From Clostridium sp. AT4 (lineage in GTDB: Bacteria; Bacillota; Clostridia; Lachnospirales; Lachnospiraceae): a DNA stretch of 64,000 bases. Each line of letters starts with the position of its first letter. The stretch's first letter is position 1. This document shows, one piece after another, positions 17,444 through 26,503 of this stretch. The DNA lies in NCBI RefSeq assembly GCF_001517625.2, contig NZ_LN999828.1, positions 884,303 through 948,302 of the forward strand. Reading direction: 5' to 3'. The notes under the pieces were generated by a model. The model worked only from the letters and a program-made list of their open reading frames with translations. It ran no database searches and was not told the origin of the DNA. The position numbers and the translations under genes were made by a program.

Positions 17444-18822
17444 TAACAGCAGCCTCCAGCGGCAGCGGGAAAACCATGATTACCTGCGGGATTTTGGAGC
17501 TTTTTAAAAGAAAGGGCTTAAATCCCCTGGCCTGCAAATGCGGACCGGATTATATTGACGGACTGTTTCACAAACAGGTGCTAGAGCTGGAAGGAATGAA
17601 CCTGGACAGCTATTTTGAGGCTCCGGAGGAACTTCGGGATAAATACAGCCGTCTGTCTAAAGGCCATCTGCCGGTGGTGGAAGGGGTCATGGGATATTTT
17701 GACGGCCTTGGAGGAAGCACCACAAGAGCCAGCTCCTGGGAGGTGGCTCACATACTGGATCTTCCGGCAGTGCTGGTGGTTGATGCCAGAGGAGCCAGCG
17801 TATCGCTGGCTGCACTTATAAAGGGCTTTCTGGAGTTTGAACGATCCATGGGAAGCCAGATAAAGGCTGTGATCTTTAACAGAATGTCCCCTATGCTCTA
17901 TCCAAGGATCCGGGAGTTGGTGGAACGGGAAACCGGCATCCGGGCAGCCGGTTTTGTGCCGGAGCTGGATTTTCTCAAGGTGGGAAGCCGTCATCTGGGA
18001 CTGGTGCTGCCAGAGGAAATTGCCGGATTAAGAGAGCAGATGAACCGCCTTGGAAAATGTCTGGAGGAAATGATAGACTGGGAATTTCTGGCAGAACTGG
18101 GAGCAGAAAAAGAAGAAAGGGATGCTTTAGAGGAAGAAAACACAGAAGCTTCCTGTACAGCGGCTTTCAGCTTCCGTCTGGGAATTGCCATGGACGAGGC
18201 ATTCTGCTTTTATTATCAGGATAATCTGCGGCTTTTAGAGCGTCTGGGAGGAGAACTGGTATACTTTAGCCCCATTCATGACAGGAGCCTTCCCGAACAG
18301 CTGGACGGCCTGATCTTAGGAGGCGGGTATCCGGAGCTTTACTGCGAGGCGCTTTCGCTGAATGAGTCCATGCGGGAAGCTGTGAAAAAGGCGGCAGAAG
18401 GGGGGCTTCCTGTTCTGGGAGAGTGCGGAGGATATCTGTATCTTTTGGAGGAGCTGGAGGCGGAAGATGGACGGATCTGGCCCATGACAGGCGTTTTGAA
18501 GGGAAAAGGATATAAAAAGGGGAAAAATAGCCGTTTTGGCTACATTGGAGTGGAAGCGGAAAAAGACAGCCTGTATTTAAAGCCGGGAGAACAGATCAGG
18601 GGTCATGAATTTCATTACTGGGATTGCGAGGTTTTGGAAGAAGAATGGGTAATGAGAGCAAAAAAGCCGGTAGGAAACAGAAGCTGGCCCTGTATACGCA
18701 TAAAGAATCAGGTGATGGCCGGTTTTCCTCATTTATTTTACCCCTCCTGCCCGGCTTTTGCCGTCCGTTTTGCCAAAGCCTGTGTAAGATACAAACGGAA
18801 AAGAGATGAGGCAGAAGAATGA
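17428..18822 (+). CDS. cbiA: Cobyrinate a,c-diamide synthase
   Basis: CbiA uses glutamine and ATP to amidate the a and c side chains of cobyrinate. The 464-residue protein has an N-terminal P-loop (AASSGSGKT), CGPDYIDG and the EGVMGYFDG motif. The C-terminal class I-type amidotransferase domain has the LGGGYPE oxyanion loop, the nucleophile Cys in GECGGYLYL (about residue 332) and the GHEFHYW motif with the catalytic histidine. GTG at 17428 is chosen as start because GGGGAGGAG lies five bases upstream; the in-frame ATG at 17440 is too far. It overlaps cbiET at its start and cobT (ATGA) at its end. Confidence 0.94.
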   Translation: MAGFMITAASSGSGKTMITCGILELFKRKGLNPLACKCGPDYIDGLFHKQVLELEGMNLDSYFEAPEELRDKYSRLSKGHLPVVEGVMGYFDGLGGSTTRASSWEVAHILDLPAVLVVDARGASVSLAALIKGFLEFERSMGSQIKAVIFNRMSPMLYPRIRELVERETGIRAAGFVPELDFLKVGSRHLGLVLPEEIAGLREQMNRLGKCLEEMIDWEFLAELGAEKEERDALEEENTEASCTAAFSFRLGIAMDEAFCFYYQDNLRLLERLGGELVYFSPIHDRSLPEQLDGLILGGGYPELYCEALSLNESMREAVKKAAEGGLPVLGECGGYLYLLEELEAEDGRIWPMTGVLKGKGYKKGKNSRFGYIGVEAEKDSLYLKPGEQIRGHEFHYWDCEVLEEEWVMRAKKPVGNRSWPCIRIKNQVMAGFPHLFYPSCPAFAVRFAKACVRYKRKRDEAEE

Positions 18823-19916
18823 TACAAAATACAGAAGGAAAAATGACGCTAAAAAAAGCGCTGCAGCAGATACGTCCGGTAAGCAGTGAGACAAAGAAGG
18901 CGGCCCGGCTTCGCTGGGACCAGGTGGCAAAGCCCTTAAACAGCTTGGGGATCCTGGAAGAGGATCTGGTACGCATTGCCGGGGCTCAGAACAGCGAGGC
19001 GGTCTGTCTGGATCAGAAGTGGATTGCCGTCATGTGCGCAGACAACGGCATTGTGGAGGAAGGCGTTACCCAGACCGGACAGGAGGTAACAGCCGTAGTA
19101 GCGGCAAATATGGCAAGAGGGGCCTCCTGCGTCTGTTTGATGGCTGCGAAAGCAGGGGCAAAGGTACTTCCTGTGGATGTGGGAATTGCCTCAGATATGG
19201 AAGGAACGGGGATTTTAAACCGGAAAATACGCTATGGAACCCGGAATTTCCTGAAAGAGCCTGCCATGACGCGGGAGGAAACGGTAAAAGCCATGGAAAC
19301 AGGGATGGAAGCGGCAGGGATTCTAAAAGAAAAGGGCTGCCGGCTGGCAGGCTGCGGTGAAATGGGAATTGGAAATACAACTACGTCCAGCGCTGTCCTT
19401 TCTGTCCTTTTGGGAAAGGAGCCGGAAGAGGTGACTGGCCGGGGGGCAGGACTTTCGGATGAGGCGCTGAACCGGAAAATCCGTGTCATTCGTGAGGGAA
19501 TCATGCTTTGCCATCCGGATCCGGAGGACGCTATCGACGTGCTTTCCAAGGTTGGCGGCCTTGATCTGGCTGCTCTGGCCGGTTTTTATATCGGCTGTGC
19601 CTGTTATCGGATCCCGGTGGTGCTGGACGGATTGATTACGGCTGCGGCTGCTCTGGCGGCTGTGAAGCTTTCTCCGACGGTAAGGGATTATCTGCTGGCT
19701 TCTCACGTATCCGCAGAGCCTGCGGGAGCTATGGCCTTAGAGGCGCTGAGCTTAAAGGCTGCGATCCACGGAGAAATGTGTCTGGGAGAGGGAACGGGAG
19801 CCGTGGCGCTGTTTCCCCTTCTTGACATGGCTGCAGCTGTGTACGGACAGATGGAGTCATTTGAGGAAATCCATGTGGAGCAGTACCGCCGTTTTGGAAA
19901 GGAAGAGGAAGAATGA
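18819..19916 (+). CDS. cobT: Nicotinate-nucleotide-dimethylbenzimidazole phosphoribosyltransferase
   Basis: CobT activates the lower-ligand base by transferring phosphoribose from nicotinate mononucleotide, giving alpha-ribazole phosphate. The 365-residue protein contains the CADNGIVEEGVTQ segment, the PVDVGI motif, the GEMGIGNTTTSSA signature and the C-terminal HVSAEPAGAMALE region. The ATG overlaps the cbiA stop and the stop overlaps cobU, so the order cbiA-cobT-cobU-cobS is fully coupled. Clostridia often attach bases other than dimethylbenzimidazole, so the actual base is not fixed by the sequence. Confidence 0.95.
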   Translation: MIQNTEGKMTLKKALQQIRPVSSETKKAARLRWDQVAKPLNSLGILEEDLVRIAGAQNSEAVCLDQKWIAVMCADNGIVEEGVTQTGQEVTAVVAANMARGASCVCLMAAKAGAKVLPVDVGIASDMEGTGILNRKIRYGTRNFLKEPAMTREETVKAMETGMEAAGILKEKGCRLAGCGEMGIGNTTTSSAVLSVLLGKEPEEVTGRGAGLSDEALNRKIRVIREGIMLCHPDPEDAIDVLSKVGGLDLAALAGFYIGCACYRIPVVLDGLITAAAALAAVKLSPTVRDYLLASHVSAEPAGAMALEALSLKAAIHGEMCLGEGTGAVALFPLLDMAAAVYGQMESFEEIHVEQYRRFGKEEEE

Positions 19917-20452
19917 TCCTGATCACAGGGGGCAGCGGCAGCGGAAAATCCGAATATGGGGAATATAGGGTGATGGAGGAGCAGATGCCCCTTCGCTTCT
20001 ATGTGGCCTGCATGGAGGTTTACGGGGAAGAGGGGCGCAGGAAGGTAGAACGCCACAGGGCTCTCAGAGCCGGAAAAGGCTTTGTGACCCTTGAAAGGCC
20101 CAGAGGCCTGTCCGGACTAAGCTTAAAAGGAGAAGGAAAAAAGGCTGTCATTTTAGAGTGCGTGTCCAATCTGGTTGCCAACGCCATGTTTGAAAAGGAG
20201 GGCATACAGCCGGATACAGAGGAACTGGCAGAAGGGCTCTTTGACGATATTCTTTATCTGGATTCCCAGGCTGATTTTCTGGCGGTTATCACAAATGAGG
20301 TGGGAGCAGATGGGGAGGACTATACGCCGGAAACCATGGAGTATATCCGCCTTATGGGGCGGCTTAACTGCCTGCTGGCTGAAAGGGCCAGTGAAGTAGT
20401 TGAGGTGGTTTATGGGATTCCGGTTGTCCTGAAAGGAGAGAAGGGAAAATGA
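19913..20452 (+). CDS. cobU: Adenosylcobinamide kinase/guanylyltransferase
   Basis: CobU/CobP phosphorylates adenosylcobinamide and then transfers GMP to it. The 179-residue protein keeps the P-loop GGSGSGKS (residues 6-13) and the RHRALR motif, where His48 corresponds to the guanylylated histidine. Its C-terminal signature is altered: NEVGADGEDY replaces the usual NEVGxGIVP, but the following GRLNCLLAERASEV segment is retained. ATGA overlaps join it to cobT and cobS. A second, complementary cobU-like gene follows at 21260. Confidence 0.9.
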   Translation: MILITGGSGSGKSEYGEYRVMEEQMPLRFYVACMEVYGEEGRRKVERHRALRAGKGFVTLERPRGLSGLSLKGEGKKAVILECVSNLVANAMFEKEGIQPDTEELAEGLFDDILYLDSQADFLAVITNEVGADGEDYTPETMEYIRLMGRLNCLLAERASEVVEVVYGIPVVLKGEKGK

Positions 20453-21255
20453 AGCTTCTGTATTCCTGTATCATAGCAATTTCCATGTATTCCAGGATTC
20501 CTATGCCCCAGATCCAATGGACGAAGGAGCGGATGAAGCATGCATTATGCTTTTTTCCTCTAGTGGGTCTGATCCAGGGCCTGTTTCTGGCGCTGTGGCT
20601 GTGGCTGGCAGAGGAGGTCTTTCGTTTGTCTCCTGCTATGACCGGCCTGTGGGCGGCGGCTCTTCCTGTGCTTATCACGGGAGGGATTCATATGGACGGC
20701 TTTCTGGATACCATGGACGGAGTGTGCTCCTATGGGGATCGGGAAAAAAAGCTGGAAATTTTAAAGGACCCCCATCTGGGGGCTTTTGCGGTTATCTATA
20801 CGTTTGCATATATGCTCCTTTATGCCGGAGCCTCCTGTGAATTTGCAGCAAGGGCAGAGGGAAGCGCACGGCTGCTCCCTGTGCTTTTTATGACCATGGA
20901 GCGGGCCTTCAGCGGCCTGTCGGTGCTTTCCTTTCCTTCTGCCAAAAAAGACGGCCTGGCAGCCTCTTTTGCACAGGCTGCAGAGAAGAAAACAGACCGT
21001 ATGGGAATGATGCTGTGGCCGTTAGCCACAGGTGCAGTGTCCTGGCTTTTGGGAGGTTTAAGCTGGCTTTTGGCAGCAGCCGTATTTTTTGTACTGCTTT
21101 TGATCCTGTTTGTCTGGTTTTACCGGTGGAGCAAAAAGCAGTTTGGAGGGATTACGGGAGATCTGGCCGGGTTTTACCTTCAGGCAGGAGAGCTGGTCTG
21201 TCTGATCGCAGCACTGGTTCTCGCCGGCTGGGTTTCAAATAATGTGGGAGGATGA
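20449..21255 (+). CDS. cobS: Adenosylcobinamide-GDP ribazoletransferase (cobalamin synthase)
   Basis: CobS is an integral membrane enzyme that joins adenosylcobinamide-GDP to alpha-ribazole or its phosphate, the last step of nucleotide-loop assembly. The 268-residue protein has the N-terminal SRIPMP motif, the GGIHMDGFLDTMDG motif with its acidic metal ligands (about residues 76-89), DPHLGAFAV, and six or seven hydrophobic segments. GGITGDLAGFYLQ near the C-terminus matches the conserved GxTGDxxG site. It is coupled to cobU by an ATGA overlap. Confidence 0.95.
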   Translation: MKLLYSCIIAISMYSRIPMPQIQWTKERMKHALCFFPLVGLIQGLFLALWLWLAEEVFRLSPAMTGLWAAALPVLITGGIHMDGFLDTMDGVCSYGDREKKLEILKDPHLGAFAVIYTFAYMLLYAGASCEFAARAEGSARLLPVLFMTMERAFSGLSVLSFPSAKKDGLAASFAQAAEKKTDRMGMMLWPLATGAVSWLLGGLSWLLAAAVFFVLLLILFVWFYRWSKKQFGGITGDLAGFYLQAGELVCLIAALVLAGWVSNNVGG

Positions 21256-21259
21256 GAAA

Positions 21260-21724
21260 ATGATCCTGATTACAGGAGGACGGGCTCAGGGAAAACGGGC
21301 CTTTTGGGAGAAAAACATAGCTTCTGGGGAAGGAGAACCATCAGAAATCTCAGGACTCTGGATCCGAGGGGGGCAGACCAGTTTTGATGAGTGTTTGGAC
21401 AGCCCCTATGTCTGCGAATTCCATCTTTTTATCCGCAGGCTGCTGTTGGGAGAGCCTTCTTTAAATGCACCCGACTGGGTGTACGGCACTATGGAAAAAC
21501 GAAACGGCTGCCGGCTGCCGGATCGGGAGGCGTTGACGGAACGTCTTTTTAAAGCCTGTCCCGGCCGTGTTCTGGTAACAGATGAGATCGGCCTTGGCAT
21601 TGTACCCTTAGATCCCTTTGAAAGGGAATACAGGGAGGAAACCGGGCGGATCTGCTGTCTTTTGGCTGCCCGGTCTGAGCAGGTATGGCGCGTGGCCTGC
21701 GGCCTGGGACAGAGGCTGAAATAA
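21260..21724 (+). CDS. Second CobU-like protein with degenerate P-loop
   Basis: A 154-residue CobU-family paralogue. The P-loop is degenerate (GGRAQGKRAF; the GKS/T is GKR) and no HRxxR guanylylation motif is visible, so kinase or guanylyltransferase activity is doubtful. The C-terminal half keeps the canonical signature better than the first CobU: TDEIGLGIVPLDPFEREY, then GRICCLLAARSEQVWRV. It lies between cobS and cbiB. ATG 21260 is used because GGAGG lies eight bases upstream; an ATG at 21242 would overlap cobS. It may form a complex with CobU or have a regulatory or salvage role; that is inference. Confidence 0.75.
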   Translation: MILITGGRAQGKRAFWEKNIASGEGEPSEISGLWIRGGQTSFDECLDSPYVCEFHLFIRRLLLGEPSLNAPDWVYGTMEKRNGCRLPDREALTERLFKACPGRVLVTDEIGLGIVPLDPFEREYREETGRICCLLAARSEQVWRVACGLGQRLK

Positions 21725-21752
21725 CGATGAACAGAAAGAGGAATGTTAAGAA

Positions 21753-22751
21753 ATGAGTTTGTTCCACCTATGGAAATTTCACAGCATGGCTCTCATTGCA
21801 GGCTGTATTTTAGACTGGCTGATGGGAGATCCCTACTGGCTGTTTCACTCGGTCCGGTTTATGGGAAATATGATAAGCGCGCTTGAAGCGAGGCTTCGGC
21901 GCTTGTTTCCTGAGCATCTTTTGCTTGCAGGAGGGGTGCTTGCTGGCTTCATGTGCCTGTTCTGGACTCTGATTCCTGTACTGGGCTTTTTGGGGATATA
22001 CAGAGGTCTTCTGTCCTTTGGCATTCAGAGACACTGGATCTATATCTGCTTGTTTGTTCTGGAAAGCTTTTTTTGCGGACAGCTTCTGGCGGCCCGAAGC
22101 TTACAGACTGAGAGCATGAAGGTCTGTTCGGCTCTGAAAGAAGGGGATATAGAAAAAGCCAGAAAAGCCGTATCCATGATCGTAGGAAGGGATACAGCGG
22201 TTCTTGACCGGGACGGAATCGCCAGAGCGGCGGTGGAGACGGTGGCAGAAAATACTTCGGACGGAGTGATTGCGCCTTTTTTCTTTATGGCGGTATTTGG
22301 CCCGGCAGGAGGATTTTTCTATAAAGCAGTCAATACCATGGATTCCATGGTGGGATATAAAAATGAAACGTACCTTTTGTTCGGAAGGGCGGCGGCAAAG
22401 CTGGATGACGCTGTAAACTGGCTTCCAGCCCGCCTTTCCGGGATGCTCCTTACCGCCGCCGCCTGGCTTCTTCCGGGAATGGATGGGAAAAATGCCTGGA
22501 GAATCTTTAAACGGGACCGTTTTAACCATGCCAGCCCCAATTCCGCCCAGGGAGAGGCGGCCTGTGCCGGAGCTCTTCATCTGCGTCTGGCCGGGGACGC
22601 CTGGTACTTTGGAACTCTTTATAAAAAGCCTTATATCGGCGATGATGACCGGCCTATCCGTCCAGACGACATCAAAGGAGTCTGCAGCCTTATGTTTGGA
22701 GCTCAGGGACTTTTGATGGCAGGCCTTGTGATATTACTTTTGTTACTCTAG
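21753..22751 (+). CDS. cbiB: Adenosylcobinamide-phosphate synthase
   Basis: CbiB (also called CobD in aerobic nomenclature) attaches (R)-1-amino-2-propanol phosphate to adenosylcobyrate. The 332-residue membrane protein has the N-terminal DWLMGDPYWLFHSVRFMG motif, the VAENTSDGVIAPFFF loop, KAVNTMDSMVGYKNE and the late PNSAQGEAACAGAL segment, all conserved in the family, plus four or five hydrophobic segments. It is directly upstream of the threonine-phosphate decarboxylase that makes its substrate, with an 8-bp gap. Confidence 0.95.
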   Translation: MSLFHLWKFHSMALIAGCILDWLMGDPYWLFHSVRFMGNMISALEARLRRLFPEHLLLAGGVLAGFMCLFWTLIPVLGFLGIYRGLLSFGIQRHWIYICLFVLESFFCGQLLAARSLQTESMKVCSALKEGDIEKARKAVSMIVGRDTAVLDRDGIARAAVETVAENTSDGVIAPFFFMAVFGPAGGFFYKAVNTMDSMVGYKNETYLLFGRAAAKLDDAVNWLPARLSGMLLTAAAWLLPGMDGKNAWRIFKRDRFNHASPNSAQGEAACAGALHLRLAGDAWYFGTLYKKPYIGDDDRPIRPDDIKGVCSLMFGAQGLLMAGLVILLLLL

Positions 22752-22759
22752 GAGAGCTT

Positions 22760-23848
22760 ATGGAAATTCCTTATACTCATGGGGGCGATATCTACAGCCG
22801 CCCCATAAAAATGGATTATTCTGCAAACATTAACCCTCTGGGTCTTCCGGAAGGGGTAAAGAGAGAGCTGCTTTGCTGCGTGGAGGAAAATGTATGCTGC
22901 ATTTATCCGGACAGCGCCTGCCGAAGCTTAAAAATGGCTTTATCAGAAATACATCATGTTCCAAAGGAGTGGATTAGCTGCGGAAACGGGGCGGCCGATC
23001 TGATTTTTGCACTGGTGGCAGCCTTAAGGCCCAGGCACGCGCTGCTTTTAGCGCCCTCTTTTCTGGAATACAGCCAGGCCCTTCATCTGTGGGGGTGTGA
23101 AACAGACTCATTTATGCTGAGGGAAGATGAGGACTTTTCGCTGGACCCATTCAGGTTGAAGGAAGCGCTGTTTCGCGCCAGGGCAGAGAAACAGCCATAC
23201 GATATCCTGTTTTTATGCAATCCCAATAACCCTACGGGCCTTCCTGTAAAAAAAGAAATAGTGGAAGAAATCGGAGTGGTGTGCAAAGAGACAGGAACCT
23301 GGCTGGCTGTGGATGAATGCTTCTGTGATTTTCTGGATGAGCCTGAGGCATATTCAGTAATCCCTAAATTAAAGGATCTGGATCATGTGATTGTCTTAAA
23401 GGCATTTACCAAAATTTATGCCATGGCCGGGCTGCGGCTGGGCTACAGCCTCTGTGCAGATCAGGAATTAAACATCCGCCTGGAAACAGTCCGTCAGCCC
23501 TGGTCTGTTTCCGGACCGGCTCAGAGGGCCGGTATTGCAGCACTTAAAGAAAGGGATTATCTGGAAGCTACAAAAAGGCTCATTGGGCCGGAGCGGGAAC
23601 GGATGAAGGGGAAGCTTGTAGAGCTTGGCTTTCAGGTTTATCCCTCCCAGGCCAATTATATTTTTTTCAGAGATCCTGTCTGGAAGGAAGGGGATTCCCT
23701 TTATGACAGACTGCTGCGCCGGGGCGTGCTGATCAGAAACTGCGGCAATTATCCCGGATTAGACGGCTCTTATTACCGGATCTGCGTAAAGACAGCGGAA
23801 GAAAATGACTGTTTCCTCCGATATCTTACAGAGGCTGTGGGAAGATGA
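22760..23848 (+). CDS. cobD: Threonine-phosphate decarboxylase
   Basis: PLP-dependent enzyme that decarboxylates L-threonine O-3-phosphate to aminopropanol phosphate, the substrate of CbiB. The 362-residue protein belongs to the histidinol-phosphate aminotransferase-like class I/II fold, with [11 protein letters not shown] at the N-terminus, the [11 protein letters not shown] motif, the DECFCDFL segment and the Schiff-base lysine in [15 protein letters not shown]. The genomic position between cbiB and cbiP separates it from a true HisC. The 3' end lies about 30 bp before cbiP. Confidence 0.93.
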   Translation: MEIPYTHGGDIYSRPIKMDYSANINPLGLPEGVKRELLCCVEENVCCIYPDSACRSLKMALSEIHHVPKEWISCGNGAADLIFALVAALRPRHALLLAPSFLEYSQALHLWGCETDSFMLREDEDFSLDPFRLKEALFRARAEKQPYDILFLCNPNNPTGLPVKKEIVEEIGVVCKETGTWLAVDECFCDFLDEPEAYSVIPKLKDLDHVIVLKAFTKIYAMAGLRLGYSLCADQELNIRLETVRQPWSVSGPAQRAGIAALKERDYLEATKRLIGPERERMKGKLVELGFQVYPSQANYIFFRDPVWKEGDSLYDRLLRRGVLIRNCGNYPGLDGSYYRICVKTAEENDCFLRYLTEAVGR

Positions 23849-23879
23849 TTCACCCCAAAACGCTATAAGGAGAAGAATA

Positions 23880-25454
23880 ATGGCAAAATGCATCATGATA
23901 CAGGGAACCATGTCCAATGCGGGAAAAAGCCTTTTGGCTGCCGGCCTCTGCCGGATTTTTGCCCAGGACGGCTACCGGGTCGCTCCCTTTAAATCCCAAA
24001 ATATGGCTCTTAACTCCTATATCACCGCAGATGGTCTGGAAATGGGGCGGGCTCAGGCGGTTCAGGCAGAGGCGGCTGGGACAGAGCCGCGGGCAGATAT
24101 GAACCCCATCCTTTTAAAACCCACCACAGACATAGGCTCTCAGGTGATCGTAAACGGTATTTCCAGAGGGAATATGCGGGCGAAGGATTACTTTGCCTAT
24201 AAAAAAGAGCTGATTCCGGAGATTTTGGCGGCTTATAACCGTCTGTGCGGGGATTATGATATCATTGTCATAGAGGGAGCAGGAAGTCCGGCAGAGATCA
24301 ATTTAAAAAAGGATGATATTGTAAATATGGGTCTGGCTGCTATGGTGGATGCTCCGGTGCTTTTGGCAGGAGATATTGACCGGGGCGGCGTATTTGCGCA
24401 GCTTTACGGAACCGTGGCTCTTTTGGAAGAAAGTGAAAGAAAACGGATCTGCGGCCTGATCGTGAATAAATTCAGGGGAGACTCCTCTATTTTAGAGCCG
24501 GGGATTCGGCAGCTGGAGGAGCTTTGCGGTATCCTGGTAGCGGGAGTAGTTCCTTATATGGATGTAGATATTGAGGATGAGGACAGCTTAAGTGAAAAGC
24601 TTGGTCAAAGGGAAAAGGGACTGGTGGATCTGGCGGTCATCCGATTCCCTAAAATTTCCAATTTTACAGATCTGGATGTATTTGTGAGGATTCCCGGCGT
24701 GACGGTGCGGTATGTGACGAAGGTGTCCGAGCTTGGCACACCGGATCTGGTGATCCTTCCCGGAACGAAAAATACCATAAGCGATCTTTTGTGGATGCGC
24801 CAGAATGGTCTGGAAGGAGCCATTCTTAAACTGGCCGGACGGAATGTACCTGTATGGGGAATCTGCGGAGGATACCAGATGATGGGGGAAGAGGTGATCG
24901 ATGAGGAAGGAGCCGAATCCGGGGAATGCCGCCGGATTGAAGCTATGGGCCTTCTTCCTCTGCGGACGGTTTTTGAAAAAGAAAAAATCCGTACCCGCTC
25001 AGAGGGCTCGCTGGCAGAGCTGGACGGTGTGTTTGCGCCCTTGTCCGGCAAATGCATATTTGGTTATGAGATTCATATGGGGCGGACGGAAATTGCATGT
25101 CCGGAGGGGCCTGCCGGAACCGCAAGACTGGTTCCGGACAGGAAAGAGCCGGAAATCTGCCGTCCCATGTGCTATCTTTTTAAAGGGGATACAAAACAGG
25201 TGCAGCCGGATGGCTGGAACAGAGGAAACTGTTACGGAGCTTATGTCCATGGCATATTTGATGCTCCGGGTGTGGCGGATACGCTGGTAAATGCTCTGGC
25301 TGAGAAAAAGGGCATTAAGCTGGAAACAAATCTGAAAGAAGAGTATGACGCCTACCGAAACCGCCAGTATGACAAGCTGGCCGGGGAACTGAGAAAGGCT
25401 TTAAATATGGAATTGATTTATAAGGTTTTAGGGCTTGAGGGCCGGAAGGAGTGA
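23880..25454 (+). CDS. cbiP: Cobyric acid synthase
   Basis: CbiP/CobQ amidates the b, d, e and g side chains of adenosylcobyrinate a,c-diamide using glutamine and ATP. The 524-residue protein has the N-terminal [13 protein letters not shown]-loop variant, the [11 protein letters not shown] motif, the [11 protein letters not shown] motif, and a C-terminal amidotransferase domain with the LPGTKNT loop, nucleophile Cys in [10 protein letters not shown] and the [10 protein letters not shown] histidine motif. ATG 23880 is used, with AAGGAG seven bases upstream. An upstream ATG would run back into cobD without a ribosome site. Confidence 0.95.
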   Translation: MAKCIMIQGTMSNAGKSLLAAGLCRIFAQDGYRVAPFKSQNMALNSYITADGLEMGRAQAVQAEAAGTEPRADMNPILLKPTTDIGSQVIVNGISRGNMRAKDYFAYKKELIPEILAAYNRLCGDYDIIVIEGAGSPAEINLKKDDIVNMGLAAMVDAPVLLAGDIDRGGVFAQLYGTVALLEESERKRICGLIVNKFRGDSSILEPGIRQLEELCGILVAGVVPYMDVDIEDEDSLSEKLGQREKGLVDLAVIRFPKISNFTDLDVFVRIPGVTVRYVTKVSELGTPDLVILPGTKNTISDLLWMRQNGLEGAILKLAGRNVPVWGICGGYQMMGEEVIDEEGAESGECRRIEAMGLLPLRTVFEKEKIRTRSEGSLAELDGVFAPLSGKCIFGYEIHMGRTEIACPEGPAGTARLVPDRKEPEICRPMCYLFKGDTKQVQPDGWNRGNCYGAYVHGIFDAPGVADTLVNALAEKKGIKLETNLKEEYDAYRNRQYDKLAGELRKALNMELIYKVLGLEGRKE

Positions 25455-26146
25455 GGTTTTTGGAAGATAAAAGAAATACAGAATATCAGATGCATAAAGG
25501 ACATATCCAGCTGGAGCAGATACTTCCGGCTGAGATTGAGAACAGAAGCTTTGAGATCATTCAGGATGAGCTGGCTGCCATGGGAAAGGTCCTGGATCCG
25601 GTGCAGGATCTTTTGATCCGCAGGGCGATCCATACTACGGCAGATTTTGACTATGCGGACAATCTGGTATTTTCCGAAGGAGCCGTGGAAGCGGGGCTGA
25701 ACGCACTGCGGGAGGGGGCTGTGATCATTACGGACACAAATATGGCCTGGTCGGGAATCAATAAGAAAAAGCTGGCGAACCTTGGAGGAGAAGCAGTGTG
25801 CTTTATGGCAGATGAGTCCGTAGCAGCCCAGGCAGCCGCATCCGGTTCCACCAGGGCTGTTGCCAGCATGGAAAAGGCGGCAGAGCTCTATGGAAATGAT
25901 TCCCGTCCCTGTATCTTCGTCATTGGAAATGCCCCTACGGCTCTGGTACGTCTCTATGAGCTGGTGCAGGAGGGGAGGATTTCTCCCGCCCTTATCATCG
26001 GCGCTCCGGTGGGATTTGTAAATGTGGTTCCCTCAAAGGAACTGATTTTGACGCTTCCCCATACGCCTTATATTGTAGCCAGGGGAAGAAAAGGTGGGAG
26101 CAACGTGGCGGCTGCGCTGTGCAATGCGCTGCTGTATCAGGTGTGA
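25451..26146 (+). CDS. cbiC: Cobalt-precorrin-8 methylmutase
   Basis: CbiC/CobH moves the methyl group from C11 to C12, giving cobyrinate. The protein has the catalytic histidine in [36 protein letters not shown] and the late [12 protein letters not shown] motif. The start is ambiguous: GTG 25451 overlaps the cbiP stop but adjoins the ribosome site, while TTG 25460 has GAAGGAG at an ideal eight bases. Either gives about 228-231 residues. It is the last gene of the operon; about 180 bp later a strong structured RNA/terminator follows. Confidence 0.93.
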   Translation: MRFLEDKRNTEYQMHKGHIQLEQILPAEIENRSFEIIQDELAAMGKVLDPVQDLLIRRAIHTTADFDYADNLVFSEGAVEAGLNALREGAVIITDTNMAWSGINKKKLANLGGEAVCFMADESVAAQAAASGSTRAVASMEKAAELYGNDSRPCIFVIGNAPTALVRLYELVQEGRISPALIIGAPVGFVNVVPSKELILTLPHTPYIVARGRKGGSNVAAALCNALLYQV

Positions 26147-26288
26147 GAAGGGGATAAAAAACGGAAATTGGATTCGGAAAGAGATTGGGAGGAGCAGGAA
26201 GATTCACCGTGAAAATCACAATCTGGACCGCTGCAGAACACAGTTTGCCCTGGTGGCAGATATGGAAAAAATGGTCTGAGAGAAGCGA
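26147..26288. other. Spacer after the cobalamin operon, no gene recognised
   Basis: No ORF with a ribosome site is visible. A stretch near 26210-26240 is faintly reminiscent of the P3-P4 region of cobalamin riboswitches, but the conserved B12-box is absent. Confidence 0.4.
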
Positions 26289-26317
26289 TTGTAAATAGGT
26301 ATCGATTATGTTAAGAT
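26289..26317 (+). promoter_or_regulatory. Promoter of the small structured RNA
   Basis: TTGTAA (26289-26294) and TAAGAT (26312-26317) are 17 bp apart. The expected start, near 26324, coincides with the first base of the long stem of the following RNA. Confidence 0.45.
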
Positions 26318-26323
26318 AGAAAC

Positions 26324-26406
26324 AGATCGCCACATGGCTGCATTCCGGGTTCGTAGCCCGGAAGGGTCCGGTCCGAATCCGGAATGCAGCCATGTGGGAT
26401 CTTTTT
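26324..26406 (+). ncRNA. Candidate Y-shaped tRNA-like small RNA with its own terminator
   Basis: A perfect 19-bp inverted repeat (26330-26348 with 26379-26397), extended by GATC/GATC, ends in T6 (26402-26407). Its upper part can refold into two arms. CCGGG-TTCGTAG-CCCGG (26345-26361) has a 5-bp stem and 7-nt loop. TCCGG-TCCGAAT-CCGGA (26367-26383) also has a 5-bp stem and 7-nt loop of T-loop type. A 5-nt linker separates them, and GCTGCAT/ATGCAGC closes the junction like an acceptor stem. This is the geometry of a tRNA without a D-arm; no CCA is present. With the promoter at 26289 it could be an independent transcript of about 80 nt. It also acts as a plausible terminator for the cobalamin operon, which is the conservative reading. 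Confidence 0.5.
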
Positions 26407-26503
26407 TCAGTGCTTTTCTGCATATGACATATCAATTTTCAAATCTTGTCTTTGTAATCGGTGCAGGTTACTGTTTCGCTTAATTCACTGATAAACTGGA
26501 AGT
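26407..26503. other. AT-rich spacer, nothing recognised
   Basis: No ORF, hairpin or promoter stands out. Base composition drops clearly in GC compared with the cobalamin operon. Confidence 0.4.

Noticed and set aside
26200-26245. Possible decayed cobalamin riboswitch after cbiC
   Set aside because: Only a vague similarity to the P3-P4 region; the conserved B12-box and the GCCACTG element are absent, and it lies at the end and not at the start of the operon.
26094-26279. A 61-codon plus-strand ORF overlapping the end of cbiC
   Set aside because: Largely out-of-frame overlap with cbiC, no ribosome site and no recognisable domain.
26324-26406. Integron attC site or canonical tRNA
   Set aside because: The stem is perfectly paired without the unpaired bases and GTTRRRY core of attC, and a D-arm and CCA end are missing for a normal tRNA.
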